The notes under the pieces were generated by a model. The model saw only the letters and a program-made list of their open reading frames with translations. It made no database searches and was not told where the DNA came from. From Tubiluchus corallicola (taxonomy: Eukaryota; Priapulida; Priapulimorpha; Priapulimorphida; Tubiluchidae): a stretch of DNA of 64,000 nt. The stretch lies in assembly GCA_030141605.1 (NCBI GenBank), contig JAQGDQ010000050.1, positions 628,971 to 692,970 on the forward strand. Reading direction: 5' to 3'. The position numbers were made by a program, and so were the translations under genes. Positions 27,801-42,200 of the stretch are shown here, piece by piece (within the stretch, counting starts at the first letter, position 1; each line of letters opens with the position of its first letter).

Positions 27801-30800
27801 CTATTAAAATCTGTTAATTACTTGTAAAGTGTAATTTCTTCAGGTTTACACCCAGTGTGAAGGAGTAAATTAAAGTGCATGTTTTGGCAGATATATTGCT
27901 TTCTTGTTATTTTAGAATGTATTAGCAATGTTTTTGGTTCTTTGTCAGAGTTTTAGTCAGGTCTACTAAGCCCGAAATTTTGATGAAATGGGGACTGACT
28001 GGATACACTGCCAAACCTTCAAGAGTGATCCTTTAGGTCATCATTCTCACAGCATTTTGGACATTTTTACAAAATTTCACATTTTGGGCTCTTGTCCCGA
28101 GTTATTTCAAGAAAAGACCTAATCTTAATGTGTGCTTTGGTAGTGCACATGTTGTTCTGCATTTTTGTTATATTTCTGCCATTTATTAATTTTATACTTT
28201 TATTTTCACAGTAGACCTGGTCATGTGACTAGAAATTTGTCATTAAGAGTAATAAGATACATATACTTAATTAAGATACTTACCATACTTACCTATGTGA
28301 AGATAATTCCATCGTGTCTCCATCTACAGAGCGATTTAACTGTACTTACCTGTTACTTACCTCTTGAAATGGTCCAGTGAATCCTGGTCGAGTTTTCATG
28401 GCTGGTCGATTTCAAAACTGATAGACATGTTTTTTGTGTCGTGAATTATGACTAATTGTAAAGTTGAAAGAGGCAAAGATGAAAGTCAAATTCATTTATT
28501 ACATTAATATGATTACTTGAACTTGATTTAAAAATTCAGTATCATTATTTCTGTTTATCAAAGTTTGTTAATAAGCTTATTCTAACATGCAAAAGTAGTG
28601 AAAATCTTTATTTTATTACAGATAAAACGTTAATGGTTACTTGGTTAATCTGTTGCATGGTTACGTGGTTACTTGGTTAACTAGTTGGTCAGTCACTTGA
28701 TTTATTGTGTTTGCCTATGGACATCAAATAAAGCCGATTAAATCACTTGACGCTTTGTGGACATTTTTTACAAAAATCTCAAACATGTTTTTGACTTGAT
28801 GAGCATCACTTTGATTTCTCTGTGATCCTTTGCTCCTGACTTGTATTAGAGCAGCATTTTTATTGACTTTGGGGTATTGATTTTTCGCAGGTTGGTAGAT
28901 TGGGTTTACAAATAATGTGGACCAAAGACTCGGAAGCAGCATTGCAGCAAGCACGTTCTGACAAGAAAATCATGGCTGCCACCAATCAGAGGTTTCTTGA
29001 CATCTTGAATCAATTAATTGACATCACATCAACTGAATTGACCCAAATGGACCGAATCAAGTTTGAAACACTTGTGACGATACATGTGCATCAGCGTGAT
29101 ATATTTGATGATATGGCAAGTTTTTCGATATTGAAAAATCAGCTTTCATAAAAATTGTCCCTGTAATTGTTGTACCAAGAAAATGACTCAATGATATACA
29201 AAGGCATGTACTTTTAACATTCTGCACAATGACATTCTTTGTTAGCACCACCCACTGGTGTTCACTGCCCCATTCAATATCCCTAGATCAAAGCAGAAAG
29301 TCACCACACTACTCCATTAAGGTACCAGTACACATAAATAAAAATTGTTGCTTAGCCGCAGTTTGTAAAAGGTTATCAGAACTTGGGCCTCTGTTTTTAA
29401 ATTTTGATCCCTAACTCCAATTCTTCCCAATTTTGGATTAACAGAAATTATTCCATTCATAAAACCTTCAGCCTGTCTGTCACACATGTAAGTTTTAACA
29501 ACTTGCTGTTAAAAGTCTAGAAGGAGATTAAGTGGCAAAACATTTGAGAAAATAGATATTTGACCTTAAAACACATACCCAAGTTCATCAACTGCCTCAC
29601 CAAAATAAGACCCTCGTGGTCCAGTAAGCTGTTTAACTTCTCTCTCTCTCTCTATCTCAGTTTCCAGTTTTCATGTTACAAAGTCAAACAATTTATGTAT
29701 CGGACTAAAACCTAAATTGCAATTCAAATACAATAGTGTTTCCCATTTTCATTGTAAATTGAAATACCAGTGAGTTACTGACTGAAAACACCCTGGTATG
29801 TTGTAGGTTCGTTTACATGTGAAGAATATTAGTGAGTTTGACTGGCTGAAGCAATCAAGATTCTACTACCGTGATGAAAGCGATCAGTGTGTTGTTTCAA
29901 TCACTGATGTTGACTTCATTTATCAAAACGAATTTCTTGGTTGCACAGAACGATTGGTCATTACTCCTCTTACTGACAGGTATACACAAGTAAAACATAG
30001 TACCTGCCATTGTACGAAATTTTTTACATTAATTGTTTTAGTGACTGGCTTGTTATACAAAAAGTGCATCTGTTGCAACACAACAATATGTAATTTTCGC
30101 TGTATTTTAAGGCTAAGGACATACCTTTTCGTAACATGGTGTCACATTTCTGGGATTGCTAATCATTGGAATGTTCGAATGTGCTATCAAGCATTTGGAT
30201 GAAAACACATTAACAACCAATTAGCTTCATCAGTTGATGCACAATTCCACTTGTTGCCACTGTGTCACTGTTTCAGACTTGAGATACATAGAAACAATAA
30301 TTAACAACCACGGTTGTTAATTAAGGAAGTGCTGTAGCACAATGCCAATGTCACTGTGTTATGTGATTTTTTGGCAAAATTTAATCAGCATTTTTTTATC
30401 ATGTCCAAAAAAGTTCTCTGGAGACAAGGTACAGTAACTACTTGCTCAAAGAGGCTAATGCGTTCTTGCAAAAAGGCATCTGTCAATTTTTCCTGGTAGT
30501 TTAATTTTTAAACCACTCTGCAACAAGCTACTAGTTGTTTTGCTAGAAATAATGCTGGTTGCTGGTAAGCAGAGCTCGTATCTTTGAAGTCAAATATTAG
30601 ATTAATAAACATTATTAATGAAAGCTGAACCCCCACTGGAAAAGCCTTCAGGCAATTTTGTATTGACAATGTTCTGGTAACAATAGCGACAAGGCTGTTC
30701 ATGTTGCCTTGTTCTGTCGTCATTTTTGTTTATTTTGTTTTCACAATAGTGTTTTTTCGATTAGTAAAAAAACAATTTACTCACTATAAATGGTTCTTTT

Positions 30801-33800
30801 TGCGAAAGTATTGTTTTACATGATCTTGGCTATTTACCACAGAGTTGTGAATACACTTTTGTTTAACAAAATTTCGATAACTGCAGAAATTTCAAAATTA
30901 AGCTTTTCACATTTGGAAAGTCAGGCTATTAGTTTCAAAATGGTAGCCTAGGGGACTTCCGCAAATGTCTGGTTAGCAATGCTGAATAATATTTTTCATT
31001 TTTATGATCATGTCATTGTTATTAATGCGTAATCTTTTACTCTTATTTAAATCAAACAACATGATTTCAGGTGTTACATAACTCTGTCACAAGCCCTTGG
31101 AATGTCAATGGGTGGTGCACCATCGGGGCCCGCAGGAACTGGAAAAACGGAAACAATCAAAGATATGGGTCGGTGTCTTGGCAAATTTGTGATTGTCTTC
31201 AACTGTTCTGATCAGATGGACTATCGAGGTCTTGGTCGAATATTCAAAGGTAAGACGTTTAAGTTTTAAGTGCACTGCACCATTAACTTACATCAATCAT
31301 AAAATATGGTTTAATATTTGGTAAGCCAACTGAACAAGGAAGACTTCTGTGCTAACAAGTTATTGATTAATCGGTATCCAGTGATGCATTAAATTACCTT
31401 TGCTATCATCACCAAATAATGTATGACATAAATTTTGTGATAGCTTTATTGCCTATCAGTCACCTAGCTGAACTTGCATACTTTCCTATAACTTTAACAC
31501 AGATTTAACGTAATAGCAAATAAATTATCATTTGTACTGAATCTTGTGTTATTATTGAGTTTCACTAATTAATATTCTCAGTATTATTCTTTTTTATTAC
31601 ATTGTAATTTTGAATGCAATATAGCAACTCAGCTGCTTTGCTATAACTGAATTATTGAATTAACAGTTTAATTTAATCTAATGTTAGAGGCAGTTAGTGT
31701 AGTTCTGTGCATATAGCAAGTCAGAGTGGAAGATTTGACTGCCCAAGATATTATTCATCTTCACAATAACATTTCAAAACACAAAATGGCACTTAGACTA
31801 TTAGTTTGTGTAACTACTAATGAATGGTGTCAAAACTGTAATTATTGCAATTTTTTGCTGATTGCTAGGCTTGGCTCAGTCAGGTTCATGGGGTTGTTTT
31901 GATGAATTTAATCGCATTGAACTGGCTGTACTGTCTGTTGGAGCTCAACAAGTGGCCATTGTTCTTGCAACAAAAAAAGAACGCAAGAAACAATTTAAGT
32001 TTTCTGATGGGGACATTGTTAACCTTGATCCAGAATTTGGCTTCTTTTTAACAATGGTGAGCTGGAGTACATTTTTGTTGATTAATGTGCCAAGTTAAAT
32101 TAATCCAAGTCATTTACTAGATTTATTCTGCATATCAGCTTGTGCCAGATCTGTTTGTCACTCCTTGAGTTTATTCCCTGTTTACTGTCTATTTTAACAA
32201 ATACTAAATGCTGGATTTTTTGCTCAAAAGCTTGAAACTTTAAAATTTTATTTTTTGGTTCTTGATTCTGCTGATTTTTTGTGGTTGTAAATTTTGTAAT
32301 TGTTTGCATTACTTGTAGAATCCCAGCTATGCTGGACGAGTGGAACTACCAGAAAACATGAAGATACAGTTTCGCTCCGTAGCCATGATGGTGCCAGACA
32401 GACAGATCATTATACGAGTTAAACTGGCTAGTTGTGGTTTTCAAAATAACATTGTCTTGGCAGCCAAGTTTTACACATTATATGTGCTCTGTGAAGAACA
32501 ATTAAGCAAACAGGTAAAATGAGCTTATGAGTCACATGTTTTACGTGTTTGCATCGTCTGTCCAAATACTAAGAAACTTGCTTAATTGAATATTTTCTTG
32601 CACTAGTTCATAGTTTTTCATCTTACCGATTTTAAATGCTAATTTTCTTAGGTGCACTATGATTTTGGTTTGCGAAACATATTATCAGTGCTGCGTACAC
32701 TTGGTGCATTTAAGAGAGCTCACCTACAAGACAGTGAATCCATGATTGTTATGAGAGTTCTCCGTGATATGAATCTTTCCAAACTCGTAAGTTTTCGCAT
32801 GAATTTTTCCAGCCAGTACATTTTGACACAATTTTTTCAAAATTTGTGTAAGTCTTTACAAGCAAGAACGAGACTAGTTTGTTAGCTTTGTTTAATGCAG
32901 TGGATACACGATTAAAAAATATTCATAATTATTGAGTTGAGTAATAATAATCATAATTAAATTTTGTACATTTTGGTAGAACAACAATTTAACTCACTAT
33001 TAACACAAAAATGTTTTTCATGTATTTTATTTACACTGGACCAGTTGCCTAAAACTATGCCATTGTTGTAATTCTAGTGTTTGTTTGGCAAATCTCTTTA
33101 AAAATAGGATAAGCAGGTGTGAAGCAGAGTTACTTACAAGAAAATTACTGTTCACACTAGGAAATCTTTAGAATATCTCTATGACCTCCTTCTGTGATAG
33201 TATGATTTATGGAAATTTAAGTATCCATACTTGTGTGGATTTTTAGTATGTATCCATTCATAGGTGATTGATGAGGCAGTATTATGTGGATTTTAAGTTT
33301 ATTCTGATTCTACTATTGGCTGTTATGAATAAAAGTGGACAGCACTGGCAATAGCCCATGTTCTACAACATGATGACTGGATTTTTCATTGGCATTTAAG
33401 CTTTTCTTCAGTTATATGGAATCGATGTAACATGGCTGTACCATCTTAAACTTTTATTACTTAGTTGATTGATTTTCTCAAAAGAGGGGTGTGTGTGCTT
33501 TTGTATGCAACAGTTTTGTAGCAACGTGCACTGCCGTATGCCAGTTCAGTTTTAACTAATGTAAAGCAGACAATCTGTTTTAACTGTTTAGAGCAATAGT
33601 TGCACTTTCTTCTGAAAAAGCTTGAGGTGTAGCTAGCCCTTCTCTAGCTTGAGCTTATTGCTGATAAAGAGTCTGAAGATATTTTGCTTGGTTGGCTTGA
33701 CTAAGTAACATTTCATAATTTCTACTAAGTTTAAAGGTAATTTGTTTCGGCAGAATTTTATAACATTACATTTGCTGGAGTTAATCCACAAAAACATGAT

Positions 33801-36194
33801 TTGTACTTGTTTCAAGGTCTTGCTAATTCTTATTGTTTTAAATGACTGATTATATGCTTGTATGTAATCCTTGGGACATTAATAATCTGCCAGCTGATAG
33901 GTACCATATGGTGGAAATTACTTCTGCTCATCTCAGTCAGTAGAAACTCTTCGTGAATAAACCCTTCTGAATATCCGGTTCAGAAAATTGACATATTACC
34001 CTCTTCATTGCACATACACATTGCTATACATGTGTTGCTACACAATAGTTTGCAACTGTTGTGGTTGTAAACTACGTTATGATGCTTCAAAGTAGAATGC
34101 ATGAAAAATTGGGTCAAATATCAATGTTTTGTAAAAACAAATGTTAAATACATTGGACTTTTATGTTCCAGCATCAAAACATCAGGCTATTGTTTAAAAA
34201 ATACTAAAAGTTTAACTTTATAGCTCCTTACCCACTTCTCTGCCTAAAAACAGTATTGCATTTGCCAAAAACTCGCATTTTCAAATTCTGATTCTCCTTT
34301 CTCCTTTAAAAGGAGCAAACTTTAACAGCGATCTTCTAATGGTTTTTTCAGTAATGCAGTATGCACCTGAACTTCAATGCAGATTATCTTAGTTTTGAAA
34401 TAACATAGAGCACTGAACTTGGTATCAAAATGATCCTTTTGAATAGAGGTTCTGGATATGTGAATAACTAAAAAAGCTGCCAACTTCCAGACGTTTTTGC
34501 TATGCAAACACACATATTTAAATTATTTATTTGATATGTCACTGAGGTCTAGTTTTGTGATCAATAAGTATATTTTGAATTATTTTATACATTTAGGTAG
34601 ATGAAGATGAACCATTGTTCCTTTCACTAATTGATGATCTGTTTCCTGGCCTGAAGCTTGATAAGGGTCATTATCCAGAGATAGACTTAGCAATTCGAAA
34701 CCAGGTATTAGCTTACATTGCCATTAAAAATATATCGGTATGGCAGCGTAACCTTATTAACAAGGGTTACCTTTGCTGAATAATTAATGACAGTTCAGTT
34801 CCAGCTAATTAAAATAACTGATTTTCGATTTATTTTAAAGTTGGGTTTTTTAAGGTGTCAAAAGCAAGTGTGTGTTATCCCTGACCTTACGTAATAAGGT
34901 ATATGATTACTCATGTCTAAAGAGGAACAACTTAAAAGTTTCTGCATAGAATTATTTTGGGAAAACCTAATGTTCGTATTGCGAAGACAATTTCTGAAAA
35001 TTATTGTGCTGCAGAGATGAAATGATTGAAATCTTAAGAAAACACACCAGGTTATCATTCGACTACTTTCAGCAGATAGACGTCAGCTTCTAAATGCACT
35101 TTTGCTAGCAAATTGTCTTACACAATAAGACTTTTCACAGTTTCGTTGTGAGCATGCAGAGTTGATGTAGGTAGTAATAGTTCAGTAATCCAAGGTCAAA
35201 GGTTAAGTGTACCACAGCAACTCGCCTTAATTACAACGGTCACTTGACATGTGGATAAAGCAATGCCATATGCCACATCAGTTCAATAACTTCAGTTGCT
35301 TTACATGGTCTTTAACTGTAGTCTGTGCATACAATGATTTACTAGCAGGATTTTGCTTGGGAACAAGAAAAAATGAACTAGGTAAGGTTCTAAATAGCTG
35401 TTAAAACTGTTACTATTACAACAGCATGGGCTGTGAGTCATTTTAAAGTGTACACAAATGTGTTGTCTGGTTCACTTAACCTTTGACCTTTTCACAATCA
35501 TCATCAATCGCTAGAAGTGTGACCTTTTCACAATCATCATCAATCGCTGGAAGTGTGAAAAGGCTTATTATTTAGCTATGCGGGCATGTAGGCTTAATGT
35601 ATGTGATTATACACCATTTTAGGTGAATATAAATAAATTTTCAATCCCGGGAGGTGCATATACACCATATACTCCCATATTCCTATTAAACACCATTAAT
35701 TATAGTGCACCTTTCTGCATTTTGCAAAAAACATATGCAGATAGAGGAAAAGGCATTATTGAGGGGATTCGGATTGTCTCTTTGCTGCACACTTCTGCTA
35801 GTCTAGTAAATGCTTGAGTGGGTTTATCAAAACCCAAGCAACATATTTTTGTCTTTAAGGTTCATGCACTTTTTTAATTATTTGTTTCAAGGTAAAAGCT
35901 GCTGGTTTGGTACACCATGAACCATGGGTGTTGAAATTGATTCAGCTGTACGAGACACAGCGGGTCCGACATGGCATGATGGCATTAGGGCCTCCAGGGT
36001 CTGGCAAAAGTGCATGCATTCAGGTTAGAAATACATTGTAATGAAATGAGTTATCATTGCAAACATAATAATGTTAATGTAACTAAAGTCATGATGATAC
36101 TTACTACGTGTAAGAAAAAAGATCCGCTGTAACACTATTTGGAATAAAATTATTGTTTTTATTGTTTTTATTATTATTATTATTATTATTGTTA

Positions 36195-36240
<46 letters not shown>

Positions 36241-36241
36241 G

Positions 36242-36295
<54 letters not shown>

Positions 36296-39200
36296 CATGA
36301 AATTTACATAGCGCCCCAAATATATAAAAATACACAGTTACACTTTATAACCAAAGACTTTACAAAGCCTGAAATAAATTATACACCTATACACAGTATA
36401 TCTTCATAAAGAATATCCTTAAAAAAATTTAAATTAAAAAATTAATATAAAAACGTAGTTAGAGTATGCATATTACATATTCAATAAATTTCATTTCCAC
36501 TTCAGCAACTCTTCAAAATACCTGATGACAATAGGTTCTCAAAACACACAAAAAAATCCAGAAATCAATCATCATTGAGAAGACAATGAGTCAAGATGCT
36601 TCGACTGGTGTACAAGGTGGAACTGTCGTAGTCATAGCTGCAGATATTACATATGCAGCAATTATTATGCGTGCTATAACAATCATTTGGCAATACTACA
36701 TACACTAAAAATGTTCGTATCATGGTTTTAAGTTGCACAGGGTAGTTACAGCAATTGTCACGCTTTTCATATCACGTTCTGAAATCTATCTATACGTCAG
36801 TGTCATTTTCTCTACTCGTAGTACTGTGCCGTCACATGAAATTGTGTATGACTGCTAGCAAACAACTGCTGAACTTGTATCATTAGCATGGCAGCATGAA
36901 TGGAGCAGCCAGTAAACAAGGTAGCTAAAGCTTGTGAAGTCGGAATAGCAGTGTTATCATGGATGTACTTGCGTGTGGTACAGGCTTCTTTTTGAGTCAA
37001 TTACAATTCATAGTATATTTAGTTTCAGGAGATGAACTAAATAAAAATGCAACGATACCATAAGTGTAAGAGTAGGTACTTAGATGTATCTACCAAAAAA
37101 TAAATAGAACTAAACTACGGATAACTGATTTCTGCCACTATTTAAAATGAAGTGGGAAATAATATTTTTTTATCTTTTTATTTTGCTTTGTTATGTAATA
37201 ACTTCTCATTATGGTGATAACTGTACTAATGACAATAGTTTGCATGCTTCATTTTGTCAAACTAATGTATGAGTCTTTCCACACCTTGACAGATTTTAAT
37301 CAAGACATTGACAGAAACTGGAAAGCCGCACAAAGAAATGAGAATGAATCCAAAATCTATAACTGCATCTCAGATGTTTGGCAAACTGGATGTCATTACC
37401 AACGACTGGACAGATGGCATCTTTTCTGCTCTTTGGAGAAAAACACTTAAAGCTAAAAAGGTATAATGGTTTAAGATATGAAGTTTCAGTCAAACAGTGA
37501 ATTAGAACCTCACTGATATCAGATCTGTGAACAAACTATTTAACTCTTGTAAAAAAGTTAATGAGAACTGTATTTTTTCTACGCATTTATCATTTGCTAT
37601 TATTTGGAAAATTTATCATTGTTCTATGAGATTATTATTACAAACACACACAAAATTTTGCTGAAATTGCTTTTGTATGCAAGTGAAAAAAATTACCAGC
37701 TTGTTCTTTGATCCAAAGATTTTTGCTGCGGCTGTCTAATGCAATGCTAAAGTTATGTTTTGTACTTTCAAGAATGAATACATTTGGATTGTGCTTGATG
37801 GTCCGATCGATGCTATTTGGATTGAAAATCTGAATTCTGTTTTGGATGATAATAAAACCTTGACATTAGCAAACGGAGATAGGATTGCCATGTCTCCCAA
37901 TTGTAAGATAGTATTTGAACCTCACAATATTGACAATGCTAGTCCTGCAACTGTGTCCCGAAATGGAATGGTTTACATGAGTTCATCAATACTCGACTGG
38001 AAACCAATACTGACAGGTTTGTTTTCCATCATGGATTTTTGTAGATTTTATTTTTATGTTATGAACTAAGATAAGAACAAAATCTTATACTTTTTTATTT
38101 GCACTTTTCAAGTTACTTAACATATAAAAACAATATATATCTTCACTATTTAACTACATGTCAGTTGACTTGTTGACAGGTTAGTTTATTTTTTATTAGA
38201 ATGCAAGCTGATGCACCTTATATGAAATAATAATTTTTTTAAATATACTGTTTTTTCTGCAGCTTCCCTGAAAAATCATCCTAGCAAGCAAGCAGAAAAA
38301 ATCATTGCTTTCTTCAACAAATGTTTTGTCTCCATTTACAACTATGTGGTTATAGACTTGAAAGCAAAAATGAAGGTCTGTACACAATAAAAAATGGCTT
38401 GTTGCTAATTGTTGATGTTGTCGTAGGTTATGCATGCTAGGGGTATGCCATTCACAACAAGAATTGATGAACAATAGCTATTATCCAGTCAGGTGTTTTC
38501 AAAAGTGGTCAGCATTGGAAAAAAGCTTTAGAATGAATTGGTAATTTGCTATGAAAGCCAGTGCCATTGTCCAATGTTCAAAAGTGAATGGTATATTTGT
38601 TGTCCTGTGGGTTTGTTGAACCAATGTTTTTGAAGGCATAATATAGCATTTAAAATAAGAAATAATATAATAAATAAATCGTAATAGTACTATTTATTAT
38701 TTACTATTTATTCAGTTTTTTTATTTTAATGATTGATGCTACCAGCTCTGATCAACACTTAAAATCATTGCATTTGACCAGCTTATTTAGTTTAAAACAC
38801 CAGTTATTTTGTCATTTCTAGTCTTTGGTTGATGTGATGATGATGTGATCATTAATTACTAAATGAATTCTCTACAGTGGTTCAACAGTCTTTAAGCCTA
38901 TCATTGTAAACGTTTGCTAAGTTTGACCTCAAAGTTGCAAAATACAGAGGAAGCCGATGATAACAGACTGTTGGTAATTGGGTGGATGATTGATGGGAAA
39001 TTGACACTAGTGATTTACCAGTGATCAAAATGTAGCCTTGATAGCAGATTAAATAATGATCCAAGAGAAACAATCCATGCTTTCTCATCTGCATGTTACA
39101 AAACGCTGTAGACGTTGAACTACATTTTCCAATGTAAAAACAATGTAAAAATATAAAATATATTTCGAAATTTGTGCATGCTCTGCAGCCATTAGTGGTG

Positions 39201-42200
39201 ATTAGATCAATGATCACTTTGTTTATCTGTAAGCATAGTATTTAAGGTAAACAGGCTAGGGACCCATCTATATAAATGTCACATACAATAAAAAATTGTG
39301 TTGGTTTGGAGAATTTCTAACTTAGATTTTAATGTCTATTTATAGTCCAGTGGTTAGCTCCAAAACTTTATTTTTTGTGTGCAGTTTGGTGGCAAACAAA
39401 ATAAGTATGCTAATTTAAAAAAGTATATAGCATCAACTGTCGACACACTGGTGGGCATTTGGTCCTACTTTACTATAACTGTTTGACTTCTAAACTGTAT
39501 ATTGCACTACTATCTGTTCACCATCTGGAACACATGTTGTCCCTGTCCCTGGGGAGTAACAGGACTTGTTGTTGTTATTATGACTGTGATTGATATTTTA
39601 AATATAGTGGACATTTCAATGTGAAATATTTCAGCTACATTCCTGCGCAATTTTGGAAGTCTTTTTGTAGTATTGGGGAAATGGTTAGGGGCTTATTTGC
39701 CAGACCATAAAAAAAAACGATATGAAACTTACTTTGCTATGTTTATGCCATGACAAATCAGTGGTCTCAGTAGCATTATAGTAAAGGGGTACTACTGAGC
39801 CCTAGGGTGTTATGGTGTGGCCAGATTGTTTCCACACAAAAAAGTTTTGTGTAAACCAGTCTTTTAGGTGAACCCACTACCAGATATATTCTTATTTGTT
39901 TCCAAGTTTCTTTCAACTCGTCTATTGTTCCTCTAAAATAATTAAGGTTTTCAATTAAGGTCCTACAAGTCAACTACATAAAACAATCAATACATCTCCT
40001 GGAAGCTCTTATACCAAGAACTGAAGAGGGCCAATATCAAGAACCAGAGAACGAACATCTAAACAGACTTATCGTATTCAGCCTCATGTGGTCACTAGGT
40101 TCACTACTTGAATGTGATGACCGGCTAAAGGTACTCATGTAATGCAATGCAATGTAAAATTTATTTATATAGTGCATTACATCATTTAAAATCTCAGCAC
40201 GCTGAACAGTAAAATAAATTAATCTTTATAAGATTGATTAAAATTTAAAATACATAAAAAATCAAAAAAATTAATTCATCATAAAAAGTACAATCTAAAC
40301 AAATGTGTTTTGAGATGTTGTTATTAGAATCTAATGAATTTGCATAATGTACTGCAACAGGTAAATTATTTCAGAGATGCGGGGCACAGACAGAAAAAGC
40401 TTTTCACCATAGAATACTGTATTAGCAATTGGCTGATGTAAATTCATTTGTTCATTAGCATTAAAGAAGTGTTAACTAGAATTTTAGGATTTAAACAGCT
40501 GCAATAGTACCTTTAAATGCAGTATTGCATTTAGCAAAACAAGTAGTCAATATAATTAAGTATTCCAGTGATGTCGTTAGGTTTTCATTTGATTAGAAAC
40601 AATAAAATCACAATCATAATTGAATAATTGTTGCCTTTGTTGGTATAAGTCTGGTGAACTTTTCATATAGTAATAAACAAATCTTAAGAACACGCTTCCG
40701 GTTTTTCTAATGGTTACAATACATTGTAATGATTCTGTTATGATGTTACTATGTCTTTGCAGCAGTTTCACTTTATTCTGAATACAACAAGCTAAATAAT
40801 GTCACTCACTGGGTGAGACTGGTCATTTAGTCGTGTATTAGTGAGATGTGTGTTGAACTAACAGATTAGTAACGCTTATACTAACATTTCAACACACAAT
40901 AATCCCAACCTTGCCTATTGTTATCAGCTAGTGAATAGTTTTTAATGGTGTTAATGTGTTGCTTTGTATTCTTTAGTATTTTTATTCACTAAAGTTAAAT
41001 TTCAGTTACAGGAATTTATGATGTCACAAACTACATTGGACTTGCCAAAGTTGAGTAGATCAGACAACAGTACTATATTTGATTACCTGGTTGATGCAAA
41101 AGGAAATTGGCAGCATTGGTCCAGTAAGGTTAGTTATAGAGTAACAGAAATATAATGTACTGGATTGCAGATAACTTTTTGCTACCGGGTACAGTACAAG
41201 TAATAGTACAAAAAATGGTCGTTTCATCAAAGTATTGCTGTTTCAATAGAGAATTATTATGTTCTGAGTATTTAATGCAAAAGCCCTGCATGTTTTGTAT
41301 AGCCTCCAATTTTGAAAGATATGATCGGCAGCGTTGGGTAGTAACGTATTGCCAGTACCATGTTACTGTAATCAGATTACCAAGTACTTTTTATAGTAAC
41401 AAGTCATGTAACACAAGATGCTTAGTCTTGTAATCAGATTACTTGGTTGCTTTTTCGATAATTCTACTAAATCTGTTATTTTTAGTAGTTATTTCTAACA
41501 ATATCATTTAAATCTTAGGCCGTTGTGATCATTTAGCTGCTTTACTTTTGTTTATCTCTGCCATGCAATAGTTGTATACACGAGGCAGTTTATTAGTTTG
41601 CTCAAATAATGACCTCATTTGCGTCATAAAAGCTTCTACAGCTGCATTTCATTATTTTATACACTCAACGTTTGGTCATGTGCACGGTGCACATACTGTA
41701 GGGCCAGCAGCGGATTATGATTTTATGGGCCTTAGGCTTGAGCTTGGAACGGGCCTTTTAAATGTTGCTACACTGCTGAGCTGACGTGTTTTTGTTCTCT
41801 AAAGGATGACAAATTAAACAATTTATCACAGATGCATATTGAGTCAGATATGTTGAAAAAAATGGACTTTTCAGAAATTATAACTGACTTTGCCCCCAGA
41901 AAAATTCGGAAACTGAAATTTCGAACTTAAACTGTGTGAACGTGAATTGTGTAAACTTAAATTGTGTAAACTTGAATTGTGTAAACTTGAATTGTGTAAA
42001 CTTAAATTGTGTAAACTTGATTTGTGTAAACCCGATTTGAAATATAGTGACTGACTTTTGAAAAAAAACCTTTTTTCTATATTTTATTTTGGCGGGCCCC
42101 TTGCTCTTTTGTCAATTTATTTTTTTTTACAAAAAAAAATTTTTTTCGTTTTATTTTGCCGGGCCCCTTTTGATCCCGGGCCTTAGGCTTCAGCCTATAG

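Noticed and set aside
29116-29122. GT donor (gttttt) four bases past the GC donor of exon 28
   Set aside because: Weak donor context; it shifts the frame against exon 29 and breaks alignment with the dynein family.
33633-33815. Minus-strand peptide resembling an RT segment ([15 protein letters not shown])
   Set aside because: Suggestive only; too short and decayed to call a LINE with confidence.
36104-36319. Poly-asparagine frame on the minus strand
   Set aside because: Translation of a TTA microsatellite.
38882-39217. 111-codon minus-strand frame
   Set aside because: No recognisable domain, and it lies within a dynein intron with no splice or promoter support.
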